Assembly: GCA_900095095.1 (NCBI GenBank)
Contig: FMBT01000505.1
Location: 1 to 64,000 of the forward strand
Reading direction: 5' to 3'
DNA from: Fragilariopsis cylindrus CCMP1102
Lineage: Eukaryota > Bacillariophyta > Bacillariophyceae > Bacillariales > Bacillariaceae
DNA length: 64,000 bases
Below are positions 55,633-64,000 of the stretch, piece by piece. Position 1 is the first letter of the stretch, and each line of letters starts with the position of its first letter. The notes below the pieces were generated by a model. The model worked only from the letters and a program-made list of their open reading frames with translations. It was not told where the DNA came from and did not search any database. Position numbers and translations under genes: made by a program.

Positions 55633-56460
55633 ATGGTCCTCTCCTCTATGTTATTAGTGCTTCTGATACTTTCAGTAATCAACAATGTTGCTGTATCACA
55701 GATGTCACAGCACAACAATGGTGCTTCTGCTCCACCGCCGTCTAAATTAGGAGACGTTCTTATGGAGATACTCGACAGTAATAATGACAACAAGATCATT
55801 ATGAGAGAGATTACAACCACATTGAATATGGTGGAACAACTACTTCAAGGTGGTGGCGACGAAGACGGCAATAATGGTCCGAACGAATACATTGTAATGG
55901 TTGGGGTAGCTAAAAAAGCCGCACCAATCGTGTTCCAACTCTTGGATTCTAATGGTGATGGCGCGTTAAGCCGATCCGAATTGAAGTACACTACAAAATT
56001 CGAGGAATCGTTAAACAGCGAAGGAGGCAAGATGAAAGGGTTTGTAATGGATTGCTTTAAAATCTTGGATTCTAATAGTGACAATCAATTGAGTGTGGAA
56101 GAATTGGTAAGTCACACCAGTAGTGCTGATAGCGATGCACTATCATCCATTGCAGTCAAATTTCACGAATTATTTCCGTTACGACCTACCGCGAAAGAAC
56201 TAGAAGAATTTGTACAAAAGTCAGTTTTCCAATCCTTTGGAGAAGTTACAGTGGGTGAAGAAAGTATAAAATCCTCTGGTATAATGGACTGGTTAGATGC
56301 TGATGGAGATGGATACATTCAATTGAAAGAAGTGGGAAAATTCTACGTTGCGATCGGAGAGAAAATTCTTGGAACAACCGCAATGGTCAAACAAATAGGA
56401 CCAATGCTAGCTATGCTTGGTGGTGCCGATATGCCTGGTATGATGGGGAATGAACTCTAA
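55633..56460 (+). CDS. Secreted or lumenal EF-hand calcium-binding protein
   Basis: 275 aa, single exon, ATG at 55633. The signal peptide is SMLLVLLILSVINNVAVS. Four EF-hand loops are visible: DSNNDNKIIMRE, DSNGDGALSRSE, DSNSDNQLSVEE and DADGDGYIQLKE. All have Asp at position 1, Asp/Asn at 3 and 5, and Glu at 12; the fourth and second are the most canonical. The spacing is wide (about 50-90 residues between loops), so this is not a calmodulin. The C-terminus is Met/Gly-rich (MLAMLGGADMPGMM). It probably buffers or senses Ca2+ in the secretory pathway. Confidence 0.85.
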   Translation: MVLSSMLLVLLILSVINNVAVSQMSQHNNGASAPPPSKLGDVLMEILDSNNDNKIIMREITTTLNMVEQLLQGGGDEDGNNGPNEYIVMVGVAKKAAPIVFQLLDSNGDGALSRSELKYTTKFEESLNSEGGKMKGFVMDCFKILDSNSDNQLSVEELVSHTSSADSDALSSIAVKFHELFPLRPTAKELEEFVQKSVFQSFGEVTVGEESIKSSGIMDWLDADGDGYIQLKEVGKFYVAIGEKILGTTAMVKQIGPMLAMLGGADMPGMMGNEL

Positions 56461-57008
56461 ATTAATTCGACTTAGACTTCAACTACAACTACTGTAGTCC
56501 CGGTATTATTTAGAGTCGTGTTGTTATGGCTAAACCTCCCTGTCTTTTTCGTTAGAAAATAGGAATCTATAGTATTAGCATCATTAAACACTAAAACGAC
56601 TTGTTAGCATTATACCATATCTCGTCATCTAGATTTTTAATACCTTTCTCTACAGTAATTACGTTCTCGTGAGCACAATGATAGAAATCATTGTTTTTTG
56701 TGATCTTCATATAACTTGCCAGTAGACAGGACAAAAATCTCGTTGCGTGGGTATCTTGTGTTTTTATATGAGGATTGTTGGTATGCACCATCTCCAATCT
56801 ACAAAATAAATATACGACAAAGATTCGGCGAATGGGGAAACTATCAAGTATTATTTTATACTGAATGAATCTCTTTGTAAAGAAGAAAGAAAAGCCATAT
56901 ATCAAAACATCATGCATTTTATTAGATTAATTGTACTGTTACCCCAAGCATTTTTAATTCGGTATTTAATTTTCAAAAAAGATAGATCAATTTCTCATTA
57001 TTTCTTTT
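56461..57008. other. Convergent region with one small open frame
   Basis: 548 bp between the ends of the EF-hand and NASP genes. It contains the small frame at 56591-56791 (listed separately); the rest is AT-rich 3' flank. Confidence 0.5.
56591..56791 (-). CDS. Possible small gene or exon, unknown
   Basis: 66 codons from the ATG at 56791. The composition looks protein-like (THATRFLSCLLASYMK, YHCAHENVITVEKG). A plausible acceptor TTTTGTAG lies just upstream (about 56799), so it could be the last exon of a spliced gene. No family recognised. Confidence 0.2.
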   Translation of the reverse strand: MVHTNNPHIKTQDTHATRFLSCLLASYMKITKNNDFYHCAHENVITVEKGIKNLDDEIWYNANKSF

Positions 57009-59065
57009 TCAAGCGGTTTTGGTTCGTTTGGCATCATCTGTAGCATTCAGCTTCGAATCTTCTCCATCACCGACATCCTTTCTCTTTTTCTTCTTTTTCA
57101 CAACCATCATGGGCTTGGCGGCGGCTGTTTTTGTATCGGCGTTAGCGTCGTTGATAGAGATAGATGATGTTGATGCAGGTCCGAAACCGATAGACGTGGT
57201 CACTCCAGTATCTTCATTGGTAACGGAAGCAAAAGCAGCAGCACCACCACTACTTGCATCACTCAACGCAGCTGCTTGTTTTTGTGCATTCACTCTGATT
57301 TGGGCCGCTTGGAAGACACCTTCTTGTGATCGTTCGGACTCGTCGACTGTTTCTTGGATCTCATCAAGCATTTGCTGGATGTCAGAAACAACATAATCGG
57401 TAGATTCTGTATCGGACGGAGGATGAGATGATACCATAGTTGCAACCGTCATTCTCAAAGCGTTTAAAGTTTGTGATGCGATTGCAGCGGTCGTGCCAGA
57501 TTTGAAATCGTCGTCATATAAACCAGTCGTCTTAAAACCCGCGGGAGCAGAAGCAGCTGTAGTAGTATCGGATTTTTTGGAGGCTACTTGTTGTCTGGCT
57601 TCTGATAAGATCGTCTCCGGTTCCACACCAAATAGTGTTGCCAAGATACGACAAAAGGTCTTCGCACATTCCACGTGCTGTTGGATTCCCTTTTCACAAT
57701 GTTCCTTGGCCAAAACGGCTGCATTTGCACTGTTGTTTGGGGTGGGGGCAGCAGCAGCAGCACCGGCTGCAGCTGTATCGTTACCGTTACCATCATCACC
57801 AGCAAGTTGCTTCTGTAGGTCACTACTACTTGTTAGGTATGTTAATCCTAAATTGAATTGTGTATCAGCGATCTTTCGATCTAAGTTACGTTCAATATTA
57901 TTTTCATCTTTCGTATTATTGTGTTGCAGTAAAATTTCCAAACACGACGTGTAATCTTCAATGGACGGAGAATAATTGCCATTGATTCTTTCTAGGTCAC
58001 CTTCACGCAAATAGATTTGTGCCAAGTCGCTACAATAATAATAATAATAATAATAGTAGTAATAATAATATTATTTAGATGGAACAAGAGACAGATAAAA
58101 GTGAGTATTCAATATGTCAGTAAATTGTATTTTCCTTTTTCGACAAATACATCAAGTTATACATTCATTTTTTAACAACAAAGACGACAACAGCAACAAC
58201 AATTTTTTATTTCGAAAAACATCAACTACTGTAACTAACTTACAGCTGGAGTTTAGCAACATCAGTTTCCGATAGAACATTTCCTTCTCCAATCATTTTT
58301 TGAATGATATTCCTAGCTAAATCAAGATTCTCCCATGCAATTTGAATATCCTCCGCAAAATCTACGTCGGGTTGTTGTTGCTGTTGTTCGGTACCACCAC
58401 CACCACCACCCTGATCTGACGACAACGATGATAACATTTGAGCCATGGGAGTGTTGTTATTCTCGGCAGCAGCAGCAGCAGAAGCAGAATTAATACTGGA
58501 ATTATTTTCTACAGTCATACCACCATTATCTTGCCCATCTTCCTTAGCTTCTTCTAAACTATACAATAATGTTGTACCGTACAGGTAATGGAATGGTGCA
58601 ACAGATCCATTGAATTCAATTGATCTTTCCAATTCTTCATATTTTCATTTCCATTAGTATTAGCAGTTAATGATAATCTAACCCGAAGTTCCGTTTTGGT
58701 ATTTTTTAATCCTTGTTCTATTAATGATAATGCCTCCTCAAAGTTACCAGCATTTAATAATTGTTTCGCTAAGGCATAAATTTCAGACATCGCTGATGAA
58801 AAATAGGTAGGTATTGTTGGAGTATTATTACCTGCCCCTGTTGTACTTGTACTTGTATTTGTACCTGCAATTGCACTTGCTGCTTGGTTTCCTTCTTTTG
58901 CTTCCTGTTGCTGGCTGGCACATCAGCAGGCGCTTCTTTCATCATCGTCGGCGGATCCTTGAGTTGTGGTAGTGCTTGTTGATTATTCTTGGAAGATGCT
59001 GTATTGTCTTCACCCTGATGCATCTTTTGATTGGAAGGGGATGTTTTCACTGGTTGTGCTGCCAT
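57009..59065 (-). CDS. NASP: NASP / Hif1-type histone H3-H4 chaperone (SHNi-TPR), frame broken at two sites
   Basis: NASP proteins chaperone H3-H4 and linker histones. 614 aa with two restored bases: exon 1 58244-59065, exon 2 57009-58029, intron 58030-58243 (GTAAGT..TAG) joining KLQ|LDLAQI. TPR1: YALAKQLLNAGNFEEALSLI. The SHNi-TPR region has HYLYGTTLLYSLEEA, then an acidic/Gln/Gly-rich interruption, IQIAWENLDLARNII, LAQIYLREGDLERINGNYSP and DYTSCLEILLQ, DTQFNLGLTYLTSS. The C-terminus has KKKKKRKD and KRTKTA, nuclear-signal-like. Missing bases near 58908-58916 and near 58634-58640 (MKNWKDQ becomes MKELERSIEF). The tetratricopeptide order, with an acidic insert in TPR2, is as in the family. 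Divergent from PDS5. Confidence 0.87.
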
Positions 59066-60113
59066 AGTATAGTAGCTAGTCAAGAAGTCAAGAAGTCAGC
59101 GAAAGGAAAGGAAAGGAAAGAGGAGGAAAATAAGCGAAGGAGAATACCGGTATACAGTAGATCAAATACAAACAATAAAATACCGGTAAGAAGGAATGAT
59201 GTAATATTATTATTATTTTGTTTATATTGTTGGATGTCGAGTTCACTTTCATTGCGTTCCAAAAAAAATGTTTTTAACCGGTTCTCTTCCGTATACGTAC
59301 CGTTACTTTTTTCTGGCGCGCTTTGCATTTGATTTTATATTGTCGCGCCCATTTTTTTCTGTGTAACATTTGGTTTCCGGGTTCTCTTTCGTCGTTTTTC
59401 TCTTACTGTTGCTATGGCTATACAGTATGACAGCTAAATCTCAACTCAACCTTCGCGCCATATTTTATTGAGCATGGCTGATTAAGACTAAGTTAAGCCC
59501 TAAATTACTCATTCACTCACGAAACAAAAATGTTGGTTTGTGATTGATTTTTCACTGCTATTTTTTCTTTGTCATTGCTAAAAACAGTTCTTGGACCAGG
59601 CATACTTTTGAGTATTTTCAACTATAAGACTATCACTTTCTTAAACTCAGAGACTGGTCCTGACAGTTCAGCGGTGTGAATGGCTTTTTATTCTTCCTTT
59701 CTTGTCTTGTCAACAATGATTTTTTTTTTTTGCATTCGTTGTTTTTGAGACTGGTATTTTCTTAGCCGAACATATCTAGTATTATTATTCTCCTTCATAC
59801 CTCATAACTTACTTACCCTGAACATACTTCATTGGAGCATCCTCTCTCACTCACGACCACTCTCATCAAGTGTAGAATTCTTACTTGTAGTAATCTTTTC
59901 AGATCTCTTTTGAGTCAGTCAGTCAGTCTGAGTTTTATCTTCACTAATACAGTACTCTACACTCTTTTGTTGTCACCGGTAAAAAGGTACTGTAGGAGGT
60001 ATTTATACGGCGTTGTTTCAATTTTTCAACCGGGGTCGTCAGGCTTTTTTTACTTTACGGACGTACGTACCTCTCTCTAACTAGGTAATAGCTAGTACCC
60101 GGCCAGTACAATA
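59066..60113. promoter_or_regulatory. Bidirectional upstream region of NASP and PDS5
   Basis: 1.05 kb. GC-core elements cluster at 59314-59324 (TGGCGCGCTTT), 59342-59350 (GTCGCGCCC followed by a T run) and 59452-59460 (TTCGCGCCA then TATTTT). A GAAAG repeat lies at 59100-59120 and a T10-11 run at 59720. No gene seen. Confidence 0.5.
59314..59324 (-). promoter_or_regulatory. Shared promoter motif AAAGCGCGCCA (copy 2)
   Basis: On the minus strand the sequence is AAAGCGCGCCA, identical to 17456-17466 upstream of MCM4/BUD31. It lies about 250 bp upstream of the NASP start and is accompanied by two further CGCGCC cores. Confidence 0.45.
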
Positions 60114-60441
60114 ATGTCATCATCATCACAACGATCGTCCAGAAGCGGAACGTCATCTTCATCATCATCATCACCATCGTTCTATAGTAGTAGTAGTAGT
60201 CCCGGTAGTAATGGTAATAATATAAGTACTACCTCATCGCTGACGCAACCGCATGGTGTAGGAATGACGACGGGATTGGGATTGGTTACTGAAACTGGAC
60301 GGATCTTAACAGGGAAATATCTTGAAAAAGCTTCTAGTAAGGTAAGCAAATATGAAAGTTACAAGTGTTTTTTTCTTCTCGAATTTGAAATTTATTTCCG
60401 TTTGTTGTCGTTCGTGTGATAGGTCCTATCTATGTTGTTAC

Positions 60442-60478
<37 letters not shown>

Positions 60479-63400
60479 TATATATTTACTATTATTATTA
60501 TTATTCTCACTCTCTTCACTTCACACACACACACCCGTACGAATCGAATCGAACCGAATCGAACCGTTTTGCGTTTTCTATTCTTCTTCCCCATAACAAT
60601 AATAGAAAGATTTAGTACTACGATTACGTAAAATATTATATCTATTACGTGAAGATGATAGTATTGAACCCGACAGTGATGAATGTCCTGGTTTAGCTGC
60701 ATTATGCTCTTCATTAACACAATATGTCAATCATCGTGATAAGGATGTACGATTATATACAGTTGCAGCATGTATGGAGTTATTTACTGTATATGCACCA
60801 GAAGCACCATGGAGTGAATTAGAAACAATTGATATATTTAAACAAACTGTACGTCAACTTGCAAACTTAGCACATAGTGGACAACAATCGAATAATAATA
60901 ATAATAAAGATTCTCCAGAATTAACTCAAGGTACAACAACAAGTGGTAATAATGGTGGTGGTGGACCACATTTTTATCAATATTATCGTATCCTTGAACT
61001 ATTAGCAGAAGTTAAAATCGCTGTTGTATTAGTCGATCTTTCAAAGAAAAATGATGATGATATTAGTTGTGATGATGGCGATGACGATGACGATGACGAT
61101 GACGCTAGTAGCCTAAGTCACGATGACGATAGTGATATTGATGATGGTGACGATGAAGACCTCAATGTTAATGTTAACAAGAACAACAAGAAACACAAGA
61201 GCAACAGTAGTCAACGTCAACGTAATACTACTATTGCCAACAAGAAAACAACCACCACCACCATCACCAGAAAGAAAAGCAAGGAAAATAATAATATCAA
61301 TTATGAAGCACTTCAAGTACTAACAGAATTGTTTCGTACATTATTACAATCTGTTAGAAATGAACATCCAACAGAAATTTTCGATTTTTGTCAAAAAACA
61401 TTGACTTCGTGTGTCGAAGAATTTTTTGAAACAACTATATTACCTGTGCCGATATTGGATGAAATATTAGTATGTATTGGACAAGGTCCACGTGTATTAG
61501 TATTACAACATCAAAAAAAGAAACAACAGCAACAGGCAACTGCAACTGCAATTCAACAAGACAATAATAAGAAAGGAAGAAAAGGACGTAGCAAGAAGGC
61601 AACCGCATCTACTACTACTAGTATACTCCTACTGCTGCTGTGGCATATGTTCAACAAAATAATCCATCGTATATGGTCGCTTCGGCTGTTGTTCGTGCCT
61701 CCGTGGAACGATTATCAACACCAATCGCATCCTTATTGAATGGATTAGTTAATTCTGATCCACGTTCGATTGAAAAATCAACTATATCCAATCATGTATG
61801 TGAAAGCAACGACGATGATGACGATCACAACAATAATAAAAGTAAAAAGGACGGTGATAATAATGTTTCTGATATGGTATTAGAGATGTCATCGAATATA
61901 GGTATACCACAACGACAACAACAGGATGTACACGCAATGAGTAATGTATATTGTGTCATATTAGAATTACAACGTGTCGCACCTGCTATATTAACAACCG
62001 TTATTGGAAACTTAGCAAGTCACGTTGAAACTCTCGACGCTGATCATCGTTGCTTAGTTGTACAAACATTAGGAAAACTTTTTGCTGGTACCGGTAGTGG
62101 TGGTGCTGCTGCTGCTGCTGCTGGCAGCAGCAAGAATACTAGCAGTGCAAATTTGACCGTTGCATATGAATACAATCCATGCTTCCGTCGTTGGTTAGCA
62201 CGAAGTGGTGATCGGATTGAAGATATTCGTCAAATTATGTTGCCACATATGATTGCATTGACAGAGGCTGGGAGTAGGTTACTCCGTAATGATCAATTGT
62301 CTACATCACCACAAGCTGAATTGGCGCGAGAGGTACAAGACGCATTAATTGTACGTCTTACCAATGACCCATCGAAAACATTAAGTCTTCAGATCATTCA
62401 AGAATTGTGTACTATTTCATACAATCATCGTAAAGCACTTTCTCGGAATCTAATGGACCATGTCGGTTTAAAGGTATTGTCGAAAGTTCATTTAGAACGT
62501 AAGAATGCATTGACTGGACTTGTTCAACTTTACTTTCGACAATATATCAGATTTCATTTATCGACCGTTCAAGATGGAGGGGATGATTGCCCAATTGAAA
62601 ATGTTATTCAAGTATTTAATAATTGTTGTCGTCCCAACAGCAAATACAACGGAGCCGGCGCTACTGCTGCTACCACTAGTTTGATTGCGGCTAGATGCAA
62701 GGCATCATCCTCGTCTAAGCTCTTATCACCAAAACGGACCCCTAAAAAGAAAAAATCGACAGGAAGAGGACGTTCACGACGACAAGCATCGGAGGACGAC
62801 GACGACGACGATTATGACGAGGATGAAAGGATGCGTGGCAACAGAATCAATCGACTAAACGAATACGGCGGTGGTGATGATGACGATAATGACTTTTCGT
62901 ATTACCAATGGATTCCATGTGTTCTATTTGAATCTACCAGCTACACTGATATTATCGATTCAGAGATGCGTTCACGGGTCGTTCAGTTGATGGATGAATT
63001 ACTCTTAGGTTCTTCTTCGCCTCATCCTGATAATCGCCGTCATTTGACATCAACAGCAAGAGCTACGGGGTTAGCCGTGGTAGTTGATGCCGTCCGTAAC
63101 CAATCACTATCGGCTTGGAATGGGATGGTGATATTGCAATCTGAACGTGCCAAGTTACAGAAAACCTTACGAGCTTACCTCGATGCGAGAGCAGATATAC
63201 GAAATCATGGAACAGGTACGTTTCCCCCCTTTCCTTTTTACTGCCACTTCGATTTTACCTTCGAGACATAAAAGAGAATAATGATAAACCACACTATTAT
63301 GCCCTTCTAACAAACTTTTCTTTTTTCTTCTCTATTTATTCCATTTTGATCGACACACACAAACTACAGGGTCAGAAGAGCATTTTGTCGCTGATGCGAA

Positions 63401-64000
63401 AGCCAAGGATCTATTAGAAAAGGTGTCTAATATGATCCCCCCACCAAGTGGAGCTGCTCCTGCTCATGGAAAACTGCATGCTGTCTTAGAAAAATTCCAT
63501 TCCATGAAGGACAAGCATATCTTTCGCATTATATCATCAATCACTAACCCAAGCCACTCTATCAAGGCTCGTGCTAGAGCTCTCGACGATTTGCCCAAGC
63601 GAGTAAAGTCAACGGCCGGGGATGCTGTTCAAACATGGGTCAAATCTTTAGCGAAACGCTGTGCCATGGGGGATCTAATCAATCACGACATTATCCATCA
63701 TTGTGTCTTGCTAGCCCAGGAATGTCTCCGAGGAGGAGAATTTGAGGCTGCTCATAAATTCTTAGTTTGTGTTCAACTAGCAGCGGATTCATTCCCATCA
63801 TTGTGTGCAGAAGAGGAAGTCTTCGATAACCTGACTGAAATTTTCCAAGAATGCAATAGTATGATCTCGTCGTCTTCATCGTCGTCATCTCATCAAAAGA
63901 ATGAAATTGATCAGTCTACTATTATGACCATACTTAGCGCCATACTTGCCTCCGTGTCACCATACAGATCCTCCTCCGAAAATGATACACCTAATTTATT
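60114..64000 (+). CDS. PDS5: Cohesin-associated protein PDS5, 3'-truncated by the window edge
   Basis: PDS5 is a HEAT-repeat regulator of cohesin loading, release and cohesion. Exons 60114-60341, 60606-63215, 63370->64000; introns 60342-60605 and 63216-63369. After a Ser-rich start, exon 2 gives KDLVLRLRKILYLLR, RDKDVRLYTVAACMELFTVY followed by APEAPWS (the PDS5 YAPEAP motif), YYRILELLAEVKIAVVLVDL, then ELFRTLLQSVRNEHP. Acidic/Lys-rich insertions interrupt the HEAT repeats. One base is missing near 61618-61626: SILLLLLWHMF becomes TPTAAVAYVQQNNPSYMVAS, continuing through SVERLSTPIASLLN. Exon 3 has KFHSMKDKHIFRIISSITNP and RALDDLPKRVK, strongly PDS5-like, and remains open to the edge. Confidence 0.88.

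Noticed and set aside
60445-60478. (TA)n and (TAT)n runs and similar microsatellites at 6810, 13852, 40913 and 47255
   Set aside because: Ordinary microsatellites; noted only where they help describe promoters or gaps.

Overview
This is nuclear DNA of a photosynthetic stramenopile, most likely a diatom. It is AT-rich and carries spliceosomal introns of about 110-280 bp with GT..AG ends. Its conserved genes are eukaryotic: MCM4, BUD31, the exosome subunit RRP42, LSM7, LSM12, UTP3/SAS10, NASP and PDS5. Two proteins, a RUS/DUF647 protein and a CREST-like membrane protein, start with a signal peptide followed by an Ala-Phe motif of the kind used for import into complex plastids. A CYP97-type carotenoid-hydroxylase P450 and a fragment resembling a diatom-type repeat family fit the same picture. 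Species cannot be told from the window.

Layout. 1-1.6 kb: 3'-truncated CYP97 P450 (-). 2.5-4.1 kb: candidate GET2/CAML-like membrane protein (-). 4.1-5.5 kb: non-coding, with a strong 62-bp hairpin and a 163-bp direct duplication. 5.5-10.5 kb: a divergent pair, a Cys-rich protein (-) and a large RNase H-like DDE transposase-type protein (+) whose frame continues past one TGA; this is the best candidate mobile or novel unit. 10.5-12.2 kb: non-coding, repeat-rich. 12.2-13.8 kb: FAD/NAD(P) oxidoreductase (+). 14.1-17.3 kb: MCM4 (-), divergent from BUD31 (+). 19.1-20.7 kb: coiled-coil membrane protein (-), divergent from RRP42 (+, 21.3-22.2 kb). 22.3-24.1 kb: RUS protein (-). 25.1-26.9 kb: adenosine/N6-mAMP deaminase-like protein (-), divergent from a MOSC protein (+). 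29.9-36.4 kb: giant WW-WW-FYVE-armadillo-like protein (+). 36.4-39.0 kb: UTP3/SAS10 (-), divergent from LSM12 (+). 41.4-42.6 kb: protein with a PP1-docking motif (-), divergent from a membrane-anchored metallopeptidase (+). 46 kb: LSM7 (-). 47.3-48.0 kb: single-pass membrane protein (+). 48.4-51.8 kb: large acidic protein with an internal duplication (-). 52.5-53.4 kb: unusually GC-rich RWD/DUF1115 gene (+). 54.3-55.1 kb: CREST-like plastid protein (-), divergent from a secreted EF-hand protein (+). 57.0-59.1 kb: NASP (-), divergent from PDS5 (+), which runs off the window.

Genes acting together: MCM4 (replication licensing), NASP (H3-H4 chaperone) and PDS5 (cohesin) are all S-phase/chromatin genes, and the two divergent promoters serving them share an 11-bp motif, AAAGCGCGCCA. 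RRP42, UTP3, LSM7, LSM12 and BUD31 are RNA-processing factors.

A window-wide oddity: nine genes, several expected to be essential, are each broken by one or more single missing bases (19 sites found by hand, all needing +1 nt, many in short homopolymers). Adding one base per site restores an open frame with a length divisible by three in every complete gene. The simplest reading is consensus-sequence deletions in the assembly, and the genes are annotated here as intact loci with frameshift notes.
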